Source: Grimontia indica (GTDB lineage: Bacteria > Pseudomonadota > Gammaproteobacteria > Enterobacterales > Vibrionaceae). From it: a DNA stretch of 64,000 nt. The stretch lies in NCBI RefSeq assembly GCF_000333895.2, contig NZ_ANFM02000025.1:1-64000 (forward strand), written 5' to 3'. Both the position numbers and the translations under genes were made by a program. The notes under the pieces were generated by a model. It was not told the origin of the DNA. It did not search any database and saw only the letters and a list, made by a program, of their open reading frames with translations. The first letter of the stretch is position 1, and every line of letters begins with the position of its first letter. Below are positions 8,211 through 18,065 of this stretch, piece after piece.

Positions 8211-8596
8211 ATTTAGGTTCCGGGTTCAATCTTTGAGCCCAGAAAACAAACATGCCGGCCTGAGCCAGCATGTTTTCAAAGGCATAGGTAGTATTATACC
8301 CAAGCTACCTGAAGATACAGGATTCAGCGAGATTGACTGGCGTTGTGATCGCGGCGTCCCTTTGCCGGTGTAGACACCTCCATCAAAAAGGGACAACAAA
8401 GAGCACGACGTCAGTCAACTCGCCCGGAGGGAGGACCTCAATGCGCCCACTTCTTCGTTAAATCCCACGAAAATAGAATGACTATTACACGCGAGATTTG
8501 CCTCGAATTGAGCGCATTGATGACCTCTGAATTCATGCATCTTCAGGTTGCTTGGGTATTCATTGTACGCGCTTAAGCGAGTCGACGCATGTCTGA
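8211..8596. other. Intergenic region rnd / fadD occupied by a repeat element
   Basis: A 386-bp gap between fadD (stop 8597) and rnd (start 8210), both read leftward. About 266 bp of it is the inverted-repeat element listed separately; the remaining 84 bp before rnd should hold its promoter. No ORF is credible. Confidence 0.7.
8295..8560. repeat. MITE/ERIC-like palindromic intergenic repeat, full copy
   Basis: Terminal inverted repeats of about 24 bp: the left end TATACCCAAGCTACCTGAAG (8295 onward) matches the reverse complement of the right end (8537-8560) with about three mismatches. Inside, two arms can fold back: GAGATTGACTGGCGTTGTG (about 8328) against CACGACGTCAGTCAACTC (about 8409), and GTCCCTTT against AAAGGGAC. 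There is no coding capacity. Partial relatives occur at 44571 and 49331. The features are those of a non-autonomous mobile repeat of the kind common in Vibrionaceae intergenic regions. Confidence 0.8.
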
Positions 8597-10282
8597 TTAT
8601 GCTTCTGCGCTTTTGGCATCCTGCTCTTCACGAAGAGCACGGCGCAAAATCTTACCGACGTTGGTTTTCGGCAGATCTTCGCGGAATTCGATCACCTTAG
8701 GCACTTTGTAACCCGTAAGGTGTTCACGACAATGCGCAAGTAACTCGTCTTTCGTCAGGCTTGGATCACGTTTCACCACACAGATCTTCACGATCTCACC
8801 AGAGGTTTCGTGTGGCTGTCCGATTGCCGCAACTTCCAACACTTTACCGTGCAGTGCGACAACATCTTCGATTTCGTTTGGATAAACGTTGAAGCCAGAC
8901 ACCAGAATCATGTCTTTCTTACGGTCAACAATGTGCAGGAAACCGTCGTCGTCGAATTTGACGATGTCGCCCGTTGAAAGCCAACCATCTTCGGTGATCA
9001 CTTCTTTTGTCGCTTCAGGACGCTGCCAGTAACCCTGCATAACCTGAGGGCCTTTCACCTGCAGCTCACCAATCTGATCGTTTGGCAGCACGTTGCCTTC
9101 TTCATCAACGATGCGGACATCAGTTGATGGCACTGGCAGGCCGATAGAACCGTTGTACTCTTTCAAATCATACGGGTACGCCGCCACCAGCGGAGAACAC
9201 TCGGTCAGGCCGTAACCTTCCAGCAGGTGTTTACCCGTCAGCTTCATCCAGCTTTCAGCCACGGCGCGTTGGACCGCCATGCCGCCCCCAACCGTCAGGC
9301 TGAGATTACTGAAATCCAACTCATGGAAGTCTTCATTGTTCAGCAGGGCATTGAACAGGGTATTTACGCCAGTGATTGCCGTAAACGGATGCTGTTTCAG
9401 CTCTTTCACAAACGCAGGAATATCGCGCGGGTTGGTGATCAGCAGGTTTTGTCCGCCCATTTCGATAAACAGCAAACCATTCACCGTCAAGGCAAACACG
9501 TGGTAAAGCGGCAACGCAGTGACCACTAACTCACGGCCTTCTTTCAAGACAGGCGCATACATAGCTTTCGCCTGGTTCAGGTTCGCCAGCATGTTGTTGT
9601 GGGTCAGAACCGCCCCTTTCGCCACGCCTGTGGTGCCGCCGGTGTACTGCAGGAAGGCAATATCATCGCCCGTCATAAACGGCTTCACATACTGCATACG
9701 ACGGCCGCGCTTCAATGCAAGGCGCATAGAAGTCGCATGTGGCAGGTTGTATTTCGGCACCATCTTCTTAATGTACTTCACCACGAAGTTAACGATGGTT
9801 CCTTTGGCGCGTGGCAGTTGGTCGCCAAGGCTGGTCAGAATAACGTGACGCACACTGGTGTTATCGACGATTTTTTCCAGCGTATGCGCAAAGTTCGACA
9901 CGATAACAATCGCGGTCGCACCGGAGTCATTCAACTGATGCTCAAGCTCACGAGGGGTGTACAGCGGGTTAACGTTTACCACTACGCAGCCAGCACGCAG
10001 AATACCGAACAGCGCAATCGGATATTGCAGCAGGTTTGGCATCATGACAGCCACGCGGTCGCCTTTTTTAAGGCCAAGATCGTTTTGCAGGTAAGCTGCA
10101 AAAGCACGGCTGCGTTCTTCCAGCTTACGGAAGGTCATCACCTGCCCCATATTAATGAAGGCAGTCTGATCAGCATATTTCTGCACCGACTTTTCGAACA
10201 TCTCCACCAGTGATGGGTACATGTTCGGTGAGATTTCCGCTGGTACATCTGATGGGTAGCGGTTAAGCCAAACCTTATCCAC
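8597..10282 (-). CDS. fadD: Long-chain-fatty-acid--CoA ligase
   Basis: A 561-residue acyl-CoA synthetase that activates exogenous long-chain fatty acids with ATP and CoA at the inner face of the membrane, the entry step of beta-oxidation and FadR signalling. The AMP-binding P-loop [16 protein letters not shown] is near residue 215, GYGLTECSP near 360, and the FACS signature [27 protein letters not shown] near 432-460. The length matches E. coli FadD. It is preceded in the same direction by an alpha/beta hydrolase gene with a 99-bp gap, large enough for its own promoter. Related AMP-forming ligases exist, but the length and context support FadD. Confidence 0.95.
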   Translation of the reverse strand: MDKVWLNRYPSDVPAEISPNMYPSLVEMFEKSVQKYADQTAFINMGQVMTFRKLEERSRAFAAYLQNDLGLKKGDRVAVMMPNLLQYPIALFGILRAGCVVVNVNPLYTPRELEHQLNDSGATAIVIVSNFAHTLEKIVDNTSVRHVILTSLGDQLPRAKGTIVNFVVKYIKKMVPKYNLPHATSMRLALKRGRRMQYVKPFMTGDDIAFLQYTGGTTGVAKGAVLTHNNMLANLNQAKAMYAPVLKEGRELVVTALPLYHVFALTVNGLLFIEMGGQNLLITNPRDIPAFVKELKQHPFTAITGVNTLFNALLNNEDFHELDFSNLSLTVGGGMAVQRAVAESWMKLTGKHLLEGYGLTECSPLVAAYPYDLKEYNGSIGLPVPSTDVRIVDEEGNVLPNDQIGELQVKGPQVMQGYWQRPEATKEVITEDGWLSTGDIVKFDDDGFLHIVDRKKDMILVSGFNVYPNEIEDVVALHGKVLEVAAIGQPHETSGEIVKICVVKRDPSLTKDELLAHCREHLTGYKVPKVIEFREDLPKTNVGKILRRALREEQDAKSAEA

Positions 10283-10381
10283 TTGATCTCTCCTATTTTT
10301 TAACGCGGGCAGAAAAGGCCCGCGCCAGACGCAATAAATTCAAACGAGTGTTTTAACTCGCAATTAGACCAGAAGTAACAT

Positions 10382-11260
10382 TCAATTAACATCGCTAAGC
10401 GCTGTGAGATGTAGCTTGGTCACAAAATCAATGATCAAAGACGCCGTTTTCGCCTGACTCTGAAGGTGGCAGTGATGTGTGCCTTCCACCATTTCCACGG
10501 TCAGGTTCTTGAACCACGCCTTTCGTTTTTCAGCCATGGGGCTACGAAGCTCCGGATAACCGTCTTCGCCAATAATCGCCATCACCGGACATTCAATACC
10601 ACGGACCAAATGCTCAGCATGATGTGTCGACATCCGGTAAATCGATTCCGTCTTCAACTTGGCATCATGACGCCAGCGCCAGATATCGCCCACTTGCTCA
10701 ATGCCACGGGTCACCAACGGTGTCAGATCTTCAATGCTGACTTTGTTGATACCCCGGCGAAGTTTCAGCGCCGCATCCAGCGAGGGTAAGTCACGAGGCA
10801 ACTTCATATTCTCGCGGCTTTCAACGCCGTGTTTCAGCCTTTCGACGACTTTATCTTCGCGCTCAGACATTGGGCCAAGCGCTTCTATCATCACCAACCC
10901 TTTCGCCCTTTCAGCGAAAGCAGCACTCCAGCAAGACGCTACCAATGCGCCCAACGAATGCCCGACCAGATAGATCGGCCTGTCGCCCAACTGAAGGATC
11001 AGTTGGTGGAGATCGTCCACATAATCAAAGAAGGGATAGAAGCTGTCGGCACCTTTATGGTCGGAATAACCGTGCCCGGGCCAATCTGGCATGACCAAAT
11101 CAAAGTGCTCGCTGAGCTGCGGGGCGAGTGGCGCAAAGCTTCCGCTATTATCTTGCCACCCATGCAACATCAGAAGAGTCGGCGTGTTTCGCTCGGTCAG
11201 ATAAACCTGCGCGGCGAGATCGCCAAATCTCACTGCATATTTTTTTTCTTGTAATGTCAT
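10382..11260 (-). CDS. Alpha/beta hydrolase, function unknown
   Basis: A 292-residue alpha/beta-hydrolase fold protein. The oxyanion motif LHGWQDNSGS is at about residues 32-41, the nucleophile elbow GHSLG places Ser at 102, an acidic residue is available in IIGEDGYPE, and the catalytic His is in VEGTHHCHLQ near residue 262. No signal peptide is seen, so it is probably cytoplasmic. The substrate cannot be told from sequence; the position just before fadD suggests, weakly, an ester or lipid-related role. It follows the small unknown gene by 67 bp in the yoaA-tsaB direction. Confidence 0.88.
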   Translation of the reverse strand: MTLQEKKYAVRFGDLAAQVYLTERNTPTLLMLHGWQDNSGSFAPLAPQLSEHFDLVMPDWPGHGYSDHKGADSFYPFFDYVDDLHQLILQLGDRPIYLVGHSLGALVASCWSAAFAERAKGLVMIEALGPMSEREDKVVERLKHGVESRENMKLPRDLPSLDAALKLRRGINKVSIEDLTPLVTRGIEQVGDIWRWRHDAKLKTESIYRMSTHHAEHLVRGIECPVMAIIGEDGYPELRSPMAEKRKAWFKNLTVEMVEGTHHCHLQSQAKTASLIIDFVTKLHLTALSDVN

Positions 11261-11327
11261 ATTGGACCGTTTGAGATCGCGCGAAGCCTACCACAGAGAG
11301 TGCAGACCAAGTGGTACGAGGAGTTAC

Positions 11328-11618
11328 TTAAACGAAGACATCTACGCCGAACATGGCGATAAGTTCTTCACGACGGGCCTGGTTTTTTACATCCATATAG
11401 GACGCCAGCGCATGGCGGCTACGCCCATCGGGTAAATCATAATGAATGTTTTGAAAGGCATCTTCCGCCATTTCAGGGTTTCGAATACCACGGGATACCG
11501 CTTTTGCCACCACGGAAGGCTCTGAGACATCACGGGCCTCCTCCTTCTTCTGCGCGGGTTTGCGTCCAGCTTTTCCTGGACGCTGTATCTGCTGTGGTAA
11601 TCCCTGTATTGAAACCAT
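11328..11618 (-). CDS. Small conserved protein of unknown function
   Basis: 96 residues, not assigned to a function. Residues 1-35 are basic and disordered-looking (PQQIQRPGKAGRKPAQKKEEARD). The second half looks structured, with IHYDLPDGRSRHALASYMDVKNQARREELIAMFGVDVFV; a similar YDLPxGRSR...Y..V.NQA.REE....GVD block recurs in small Vibrionaceae proteins from memory. There is no transmembrane segment or signal peptide. AAGG upstream of the ATG is an acceptable ribosome binding site. It lies 31 bp after tsaB and is probably co-transcribed with yoaA-tsaB. Confidence 0.75.
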   Translation of the reverse strand: MVSIQGLPQQIQRPGKAGRKPAQKKEEARDVSEPSVVAKAVSRGIRNPEMAEDAFQNIHYDLPDGRSRHALASYMDVKNQARREELIAMFGVDVFV

Positions 11619-11649
11619 GAAAGACCTTATCGGTTAGCTTTAGATAAAA

Positions 11650-12345
11650 CTATTCGCGACCTGGTAATTTCTTCCATGCCACAGTATCACGAAGGTATAC
11701 CGGGCTGGCATGTTCTGCATCCACTGCCTCTCCACGCGCAAACGCATGATGAGCAAGGATTAACATATCCTGCGATTCAGGATACAACACACCGCTGTCG
11801 CTTACCGATAAGTGTAGCTGGCCTTGCAAATCAGGGTAAGCTTGCCAGCCTGTTCCTGCTACAAACCACTCACCTTTTGCCAATTCTGGCTTGAGCATTT
11901 CAGGAGGCAGTACTGCTTCTTCAACGACCGTTTCCCAATCGCCGTTTTCAAGGCGTACATAGCCACCTGCATAGATTTCGTTCATGCGCGCATCGATGGT
12001 AGACAACACGTGTGTGGCCTGCTGTTTACGATGAGCCTGCTCCGCCATTGCAGCCAGCGTGGATACACCGACCATTGGCAGGTCTGCTCCAAATGCCAGA
12101 CCCTGAGCGATACCAATACCAATACGCACACCGGTAAAACTGCCTGGACCACGACCAAACGCCAGCGCATCCAACTGGTTCAGCTTTAAGCCCGCTTCAG
12201 CCAGTACACTATCGACCATAGGCAGTATTTTCGTGGTGTGTTCACGCGGTGCCATTTCACAACGCGCGATAATTTCGTTCCCCACCTTCAGAGCGACGGA
12301 GCAGTTTTCTGTGGCCGTATCGACGGCAAGGATCTTAGAAGCCAT
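11650..12345 (-). CDS. tsaB: tRNA threonylcarbamoyladenosine biosynthesis protein TsaB
   Basis: A 231-residue ASKHA-fold protein that partners TsaD and TsaE in adding the threonylcarbamoyl group to A37 of ANN-decoding tRNAs. The N-terminus [15 protein letters not shown] and the [22 protein letters not shown] block are diagnostic of TsaB (YeaZ). The metal-binding histidines of TsaD are absent, as expected for this non-catalytic paralog. It starts right after the yoaA stop with no gap, so the two are one transcript. The yoaA-tsaB pairing is conserved in related bacteria. Confidence 0.96.
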   Translation of the reverse strand: MASKILAVDTATENCSVALKVGNEIIARCEMAPREHTTKILPMVDSVLAEAGLKLNQLDALAFGRGPGSFTGVRIGIGIAQGLAFGADLPMVGVSTLAAMAEQAHRKQQATHVLSTIDARMNEIYAGGYVRLENGDWETVVEEAVLPPEMLKPELAKGEWFVAGTGWQAYPDLQGQLHLSVSDSGVLYPESQDMLILAHHAFARGEAVDAEHASPVYLRDTVAWKKLPGRE

Positions 12346-14301
12346 TTATACCTCTGACGCTGCAGACGATTCTGCAGACTGGTTATTCGTATCTATTTCA
12401 GCGAGAAATCCGCTGACTTTTGCCAGATCACGCGTTCGCGGGATTGGCGGTAAGCTGCGCAGGAAGGTTTCACCATAATTTCTGCTCACCAAGCGGTTAT
12501 CGCAGATAATAAGCGCACCATGATCGTTTCTGTCACGGATAAGTCGCCCAACGCCCTGCTTGAGGGTAATCACCGCATCGGGGATTTGAACTTGGGAAAA
12601 CGGGTCGCCGCCCTGAAGGCGACAATCTTCAATCCGTGCTTTGAGCAGCGGATCATCCGGCGCAGTAAAAGGCAATTTGTCGATAATAACACAGCTCAGC
12701 GCCTGCCCTCTAACGTCTATCCCTTCCCAGAAGGCACCTGTGGCAACCAAAAGCGCATTACCCAGCTCTAAAAATTCAGCGAGCAGTTTCTGTTTCGACA
12801 TTTCCCCTTGCACCAATACGGGCAAGTCTGACAATTCGCGGAAACGCTCAGATAAATCACGCACCATTTGATGTGACGTACAAAGGAAGAAACAGCGTCC
12901 GTTGTTTTGCTCAATGACTGGCTTAAGCATGTCCACCAGCTTATCTGCAAGGCCATAGCTGTTTGGCTCAGGCAAAAAGCGCGGCACGCAGAGAATCGCC
13001 TGAGATTCGTAATCGAATGGACTGGGCAGGGTAAACTGCTCCGTGGGCTCTAAACCCAAGCGGTTACTGAAGTGACTGAAGTCATCGTTCACCGCGAGCG
13101 TTGCAGAGGTAAATATCCACGCCCCTTCCTGCTGCTGAATTTGCTCGCGGAATTTTTCAGCCACGGACAATGGTGTGATGTTCAGGCTGAAATGATGGCG
13201 GCTGCATTCGTACCAATAGGAATAGCCAGGGATAGAGGTATCTTTTACCCGCTCAAGTCTGGCTTTAAATAAAGTAGCGCGATCGAAGGCGGCATCCAAC
13301 AACTGGCTTCGACCCAATGACAGCTTCATCACGTCATGGGCAAGCTCTAGTGCGTCGGTCAAACGCACCAGCTCCCTTGCTACCGCCGGAGAAGTGCTTA
13401 TTTCACGCCAGTTACCACGAAAGCCCGGCTCGCCCAGTACAATGCGCAAATCCGATGCCGATTGAGAAAGGCGATCAGCGACTTTCTCAAGCTGTTTGGT
13501 ATCGCGAAGTTCAGTGCGATACGCAATGTTGATGTCTTTGGCGAGTTCCTGAAGCTGACGACTGGAAAGACTCTGGCCGAAATACTGGCTGGCGATATCG
13601 GGGATCTGGTGCGCTTCATCGAAGATAAACACTTCCGCTTCCGGAATCAGTTCACCAAACCCTGTTTCTTTGATCGCCAAATCGGCTAGGAAAAGGTGGT
13701 GATTCACGACCACCAAGTCTGCATCCATGGCGCGTTTGCGGGCCTTCACCACAAAACAGTCTTCGTAACTTGGGCATTCTTTACCCAGACAGTTGTCATT
13801 GGTCGAGGTAATTGTGGGGATGACTGGGCTGTCTTCTGCCAAATCATCGCATTCGCCCAAATCACCGGTTTTGGTTTCTGAAGACCAGCTGCGCACTTTT
13901 ACTAACTGGCTGAGCAGCGTCGGATCGGCGTGACCGTCGTGACTCTCAATCATCTGGCGGCTTAAGCGTTCTGGGCAAAGGTAGTTTGTACGCCCTTTCA
14001 GCAAGGCAACACGACCTGAGAAGCCGAGGGTGTCGACCATTAATGGCAGATCACGGTGAAACAGCTGTTCCTGAAGATTTTTCGAACCTGTACTGACAAT
14101 GGTTTTCTTTCCGCTGAGCAGCGCAGGCACCAGATAAGCATAAGTTTTACCGGTACCCGTCCCAGCCTCGACCACAAGTTGAGTTTGGTTTTTGATTGAA
14201 CGCTCAACTGACAACGCCATGTCGGTCTGTGGCTGGCGTGGCTGGAAGCCTTTTATCGCTCTAGCCAACGCACCTGTGGTGGAGAAAACCTTCGAAATCA
14301 T
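12346..14301 (-). CDS. yoaA: ATP-dependent DNA helicase YoaA (DinG/XPD family)
   Basis: A 651-residue superfamily 2 helicase of the iron-sulfur XPD/DinG group, implicated in repair of replication damage. Walker A is VEAGTGTGKTYAYLVP (about residues 42-57) and the DEAH box is in VFIFDEAHQIPD (about residue 230). The iron-sulfur cysteines lie between them: one in YLCPERLSRQ and the set in NDNCLGKECPSYEDCFV. C-terminal motif VI is in LKQGVGRLIRDRNDHG. It is shorter than DinG, consistent with YoaA. The first gene of a leftward cluster with tsaB; purU is divergent, 160 bp away. Confidence 0.94.
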   Translation of the reverse strand: MISKVFSTTGALARAIKGFQPRQPQTDMALSVERSIKNQTQLVVEAGTGTGKTYAYLVPALLSGKKTIVSTGSKNLQEQLFHRDLPLMVDTLGFSGRVALLKGRTNYLCPERLSRQMIESHDGHADPTLLSQLVKVRSWSSETKTGDLGECDDLAEDSPVIPTITSTNDNCLGKECPSYEDCFVVKARKRAMDADLVVVNHHLFLADLAIKETGFGELIPEAEVFIFDEAHQIPDIASQYFGQSLSSRQLQELAKDINIAYRTELRDTKQLEKVADRLSQSASDLRIVLGEPGFRGNWREISTSPAVARELVRLTDALELAHDVMKLSLGRSQLLDAAFDRATLFKARLERVKDTSIPGYSYWYECSRHHFSLNITPLSVAEKFREQIQQQEGAWIFTSATLAVNDDFSHFSNRLGLEPTEQFTLPSPFDYESQAILCVPRFLPEPNSYGLADKLVDMLKPVIEQNNGRCFFLCTSHQMVRDLSERFRELSDLPVLVQGEMSKQKLLAEFLELGNALLVATGAFWEGIDVRGQALSCVIIDKLPFTAPDDPLLKARIEDCRLQGGDPFSQVQIPDAVITLKQGVGRLIRDRNDHGALIICDNRLVSRNYGETFLRSLPPIPRTRDLAKVSGFLAEIDTNNQSAESSAASEV

Positions 14302-14416
14302 TGGTCATTTATACAGTATTTGAAAGGATTGCATTATGCCAACAATCCCCCCTTATCGCCAGACATGCAGAACGCCACCGTCAAGTCTTTGACCTTGAGG
14401 CCAATTCAGAGTAAAA

Positions 14417-14447
14417 CGTGATGAATAGCAAATTAAAATTCATCACG
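14417..14447 (+). promoter_or_regulatory. Perfect 10-bp inverted repeat just before purU
   Basis: CGTGATGAAT (14417-14426) and ATTCATCACG (14438-14447) are exact reverse complements separated by 11 A/T-rich bases, ending 14 bp before the purU ATG. It could be an operator or an mRNA hairpin next to the start codon, which has only a weak GAG as Shine-Dalgarno. No known operator consensus fits that I can recall: the spacing is too long for ArgR and the sequence is unlike PurR. Confidence 0.5.
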
Positions 14448-14461
14448 AGTAATACATTTCT

Positions 14462-15298
14462 ATGGAAAGAAAAATCCTGCTGACGGACTGCCCTGACGCT
14501 CAAGGTCTTATCGCCAAGATCACCAACATCTGTTACAAACACCAACTCAACATCATCCATAACAATGAGTATGTTGACCACAGTACCGGTCAGTTCTTCA
14601 TGCGTACTGAGCTGGAAGGAATTTTCAATGATGAAACCTTCCTGATGGATATCGATCAGGCACTTCCCGCAGGCAGTCACCGTAATCTCATTGACACCAG
14701 TCGTCGTAAACGTGTGGTGATCATGGTGACCAAAGAGTCACACTGTCTGGGTGACATCCTGATGAAAGCCTATGACGGTTCTTTGGATGTGGATATTGCC
14801 GCCGTGATTGGTAACCACGATAAGCTGGCCGCATTAACGGAAAAATTCGATATTCCGTTCCACTTTGTGAGCCATGAAGGCCTGGAACGTGAAGCGCATG
14901 AAAACCAAATCATCGACATCATCGAAGGGTATGAACCGGACCATATTGTTCTGGCAAAATTTATGCGAGTGCTGACACCAAACTTCGTTGCACGTTTCCC
15001 TCGTAAAATCATCAACATTCACCACAGCTTCCTGCCAGCATTCATCGGCGCTCGCCCTTATCATCAGGCGTGGGAGCGTGGCGTGAAAATCATTGGTGCA
15101 ACGGCACATTTCGTGACCAACGATTTAGATGAAGGTCCAATCATCGACCAGAACGTGAAACATGTTGACCACACCTTCAGTGCAGAAGACATGGTGAAAG
15201 CGGGTCGTGACGTAGAGAAAACCGTGCTGAGTAATGCACTGAGCCAAGTGATCGAAGACAAAGTCTTCGTTTATGGCAATAAGACCGTCATTCTGTAA
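14462..15298 (+). CDS. purU: Formyltetrahydrofolate deformylase
   Basis: A 278-residue enzyme hydrolysing 10-formyl-THF to formate and THF, balancing one-carbon pools and feeding formate to PurT. An N-terminal ACT domain (about 6-80; LLTDCPDAQGLIAKITNICYKH) senses amino acids such as Met and Gly in E. coli. The formyltransferase domain follows, with the catalytic block INIHHSFLPAFIGARPYHQA near residues 183-202 and the conserved ATAHFVTNDLDEGPII. It is intact and full length. It is divergent from yoaA, and an inverted repeat sits directly upstream of the start. Confidence 0.97.
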   Translation: MERKILLTDCPDAQGLIAKITNICYKHQLNIIHNNEYVDHSTGQFFMRTELEGIFNDETFLMDIDQALPAGSHRNLIDTSRRKRVVIMVTKESHCLGDILMKAYDGSLDVDIAAVIGNHDKLAALTEKFDIPFHFVSHEGLEREAHENQIIDIIEGYEPDHIVLAKFMRVLTPNFVARFPRKIINIHHSFLPAFIGARPYHQAWERGVKIIGATAHFVTNDLDEGPIIDQNVKHVDHTFSAEDMVKAGRDVEKTVLSNALSQVIEDKVFVYGNKTVIL

Positions 15299-15314
15299 GC
15301 CGGAAATCGACCAA

Positions 15315-15340
15315 AAAAAAGGAGCCTCAGGCTCCTTTTT
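15315..15340. terminator. Bidirectional terminator purU / yecM
   Basis: AAAAGGAGCC-TCA-GGCTCCTTTT hairpin with A and T runs on the two sides. The loop TCA is the complement of the TGA stop of yecM, so the last codons of yecM form one arm of the hairpin. Confidence 0.85.
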
Positions 15341-15911
15341 CACTTTCTATCACTTGCTCCAGAGTCACCGGGTGGAGCTTGACGCAAACGCCCTTGAACT
15401 TGAATGCCACTGTCGGGTTGGCAATACGCTCGCCCTCGCCAGCAGGAGAACTCAGCTTCACCTTCACACCCAGTGATGCCAGTTGATCCCACTTTGCTGC
15501 AAGCGCTGGGAACAAACCAAACACATCCTCAAGCAACGCTTCTGGTGTTGTCGCCTTTGACGGTACCACCCATTCAGCGTGTTCCCACCCTTCTTCCGGA
15601 TAAAGCTTATCGCCCGGATAAGGCAACTCGACACAATGCGTTTGCCATTGACCGAAAGACAGAGACTCGTTCGCTTTGATCACCACAATTGGACGACCAT
15701 TGATGTTATTCACGGAAAGTTCTTCACCCGAAGAAAGCCAGGATTGGTGAAGTTCCTCAGCCGCTTTTCTGTCGTTAATGCGCAAAGCGATGTGGTCGGC
15801 CTGATAGGCGCTAAGATCCAACTCCAACACTTCTAACAGCGCATCCATACGAGCAGAAAATTCAGGGAGTGTGGCGAAGAGGGATTCGACGGTTAATGCT
15901 GACATGGTCAT
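15327..15911 (-). CDS. yecM: VOC-fold protein, YecM family
   Basis: A 194-residue protein of the YecM family (vicinal oxygen chelate fold, metal-binding), whose biochemical role is not established. The blocks YQADHIALRINDRKAAEELHQSW, GRPIVVIKAN, FGQWQTHCVELPYPGDK and EGWEHAEWV are family features, with His and Glu positions suitable for a metal site. Two near in-frame ATGs (15911 and 15905) are possible starts. It lies between purU and argS; proximity to argS is also seen in enterobacteria. The stop codon lies within the shared terminator hairpin. Confidence 0.9.
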   Translation of the reverse strand: MTMSALTVESLFATLPEFSARMDALLEVLELDLSAYQADHIALRINDRKAAEELHQSWLSSGEELSVNNINGRPIVVIKANESLSFGQWQTHCVELPYPGDKLYPEEGWEHAEWVVPSKATTPEALLEDVFGLFPALAAKWDQLASLGVKVKLSSPAGEGERIANPTVAFKFKGVCVKLHPVTLEQVIESEKGA

Positions 15912-16200
15912 CTCGTTACCTTCAAAGATGACAGGAATTTACCACAGCGTTGATATCACTGGAACGCACACGCTTTTACTTGCTATGAAATCCACCTATT
16001 TCGCAGGATTCAGCTTTTAAACTGCGCCTGTTTGTGGGTATTATTACGCCTACATACGCGCATCACACTTTGATGCCCAAGTTTCAGTGCTAAAGCCGTC
16101 AACCATGCCCTGTTTGCCTCAAATTGCAGTGGGTATTGTTGACGGATTTTTTGCTTTAACCCGGCTGCATTTTGCCGGGTGTCAGAATTAAGGTAAGCAA

Positions 16201-17931
16201 GTGAATATTCAAGCCCTTCTTAACGACAAAGTCGCTGCAGCCATGGTTGCTGCAGGTGCACCTGAAGGCAGCCCAGCGGCTGTCCGTCAATCAGCGAAAC
16301 CACAGTTTGGTGACTACCAGGCAAACGGCATCATGGGTGTTGCCAAAAAGCTGGGTTGTAACCCACGCGAATTCGCGCAGAAAGTGCTGGATGTTCTGGA
16401 TCTGGATGGCATGGCGGAAAAAACCGAAATCGCTGGCCCAGGATTTATCAATATTTTCTTGAGCACTGAATGGCTCGCAGCCAAAGCAGACGAAGCGCTG
16501 GCGAGTGACCGTCTGGGTGTGGCAGAAGCTGAAAAACAAAACATTGTGGTTGACTACTCTGCTCCAAACGTAGCGAAAGAAATGCACGTTGGTCACTTGC
16601 GTTCAACCATCATTGGTGATGCGGTTGTACGCACTCTGGAGTTCATGGGTCACAACGTTATCCGCGCTAACCACCTTGGCGACTGGGGTACCCAGTTCGG
16701 CATGCTGATCGCAAACCTTGAGCGTCATGAAGCGCAAGGCGGCGACATTTCAATGGATCTTAGCGACATTGAAGGCTTCTACCGTGAATCGAAGAAGCTT
16801 TACGACGAAGACGAAGAGTTCGCAAAGACTGCGCGTAACTACGTAGTTCGCCTGCAAAGCGGTGACGAATACTGCAAAGAAAAATGGCAGCAACTGGTTA
16901 AGATCACCCTTGAGCAAAACCAGCGCAACTACGATCGTCTGAACGTATCCCTGACAGACAAAGACGTGATGGGCGAAAGCATGTACAACAGCATGCTGGC
17001 TGGTATTGTTGAAGACCTGAAAGCACAAGGTCTGGCAGTCGAAGATGACGGCGCCATGGTTGTGTTCCTAGAGGAATACAAGAACAAAGATGGCGAGCCT
17101 ATGGGTGTGATCATCCAAAAGCGTGATGGCGGCTTCCTGTACACCACTACGGATATCGCATGTGCGAAATACCGTTACGAAACCTTCAACGCAGATCGCG
17201 TGCTGTACTTCATCGACTCACGTCAACACCAGCACCTCATGCAGGCATGGACTATCGTTCGTAAAGCTGGTTATGTACCTGAAAGCATGAGCCTTGAGCA
17301 CCATGCATTCGGCATGATGCTGGGTAAAGATGGTAAGCCGTTCAAGACCCGTGCAGGCGGTACCGTTCGTCTGGCTGACCTGCTGGACGAAGCAGAAGTG
17401 CGCGCGAAGAAGCTGATTGAAGAGAAAAACCCTGAATTGTCAGCGGAAGAAAAAGACAACATTGCTAACACAGTAGCAATGGCAGCCGTAAAATACGCTG
17501 ACTTGTCCAAGCACCGCACCACTGACTATGTGTTTGACTGGGACAACATGCTGGCGTTTGAAGGCAACACTGCGCCTTACATGCAATACGCATACACCCG
17601 CGTGGCCTCTATCTTCAACAAAGCTGGCATTGATGCGAACAGCATTGAAGGCCAAATCATTGTGTCTGAAGAGAAAGAGAAAGCACTGGTTTGTAAACTT
17701 CTGCAATTTGAAGAAGCTGTTGATGGTGTCGCACGCGAAGGTCAGCCACACATCATGTGTAGCTACCTGTTTGATCTGGCCGGTACATTCTCAAGCTTCT
17801 ACGAAGCGTGCCCGATCCTGAATGCTGAAGGTGAAACTAAGCAAAGTAGAATGAAACTAGCTGCACTGACATCACGCACTATAAAACAAGGCCTTGATCT
17901 GCTTGGAATTAATACGTTAGAACGTATGTAA
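16201..17931 (+). CDS. argS: Arginyl-tRNA synthetase
   Basis: Class I aminoacyl-tRNA synthetase charging tRNA-Arg, 576 residues. The N-terminal additional domain (about 1-110) is followed by the HIGH-type motif HVGHLRST near residues 131-138. A canonical KMSKS lysine motif is replaced by [16 protein letters not shown], as is usual for many ArgRS. The C-terminal anticodon-binding domain ends with [16 protein letters not shown], a strong ArgS signature. The start is GTG with TAAGG upstream. The leader between 15912 and 16200 holds no other gene. Confidence 0.97.
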   Translation: MNIQALLNDKVAAAMVAAGAPEGSPAAVRQSAKPQFGDYQANGIMGVAKKLGCNPREFAQKVLDVLDLDGMAEKTEIAGPGFINIFLSTEWLAAKADEALASDRLGVAEAEKQNIVVDYSAPNVAKEMHVGHLRSTIIGDAVVRTLEFMGHNVIRANHLGDWGTQFGMLIANLERHEAQGGDISMDLSDIEGFYRESKKLYDEDEEFAKTARNYVVRLQSGDEYCKEKWQQLVKITLEQNQRNYDRLNVSLTDKDVMGESMYNSMLAGIVEDLKAQGLAVEDDGAMVVFLEEYKNKDGEPMGVIIQKRDGGFLYTTTDIACAKYRYETFNADRVLYFIDSRQHQHLMQAWTIVRKAGYVPESMSLEHHAFGMMLGKDGKPFKTRAGGTVRLADLLDEAEVRAKKLIEEKNPELSAEEKDNIANTVAMAAVKYADLSKHRTTDYVFDWDNMLAFEGNTAPYMQYAYTRVASIFNKAGIDANSIEGQIIVSEEKEKALVCKLLQFEEAVDGVAREGQPHIMCSYLFDLAGTFSSFYEACPILNAEGETKQSRMKLAALTSRTIKQGLDLLGINTLERM

Positions 17932-17962
17932 CCAAATAAAATCAGATTAAGATCACAATTCT

Positions 17963-17994
17963 CAAAAACCCTGTACCAATGTACGGGGTTTTTT
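17963..17994 (+). terminator. argS terminator
   Basis: AAAACCC and GTAC pair with GTAC and GGGTTTT around a CAAT loop, with single mismatches between the blocks, followed by a T run. Confidence 0.8.
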
Positions 17995-18065
17995 ACACCT
18001 AGTGTTAATTTATCGCACATAATCCTGTATCAATAGCGGAGAAAGTGTTCGTTAAGGAGACACTA

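Noticed and set aside
8295-8560. Insertion sequence or integron attC (VCR) site
   Set aside because: There is no transposase and the core motifs of VCR/attC sites are absent; the structure is that of a small palindromic repeat.
10304-10324. CGCGGGC / GCCCGCG hairpin before fadD as a terminator of the hydrolase gene
   Set aside because: On the minus strand it is followed by TTAAAAAA rather than a T run, so it should not terminate.
10366-10372. Possible FadR operator upstream of fadD
   Set aside because: Only one half-site (CTGGTCT on the minus strand) matches; the other half does not, and it is more than 80 bp from the start.
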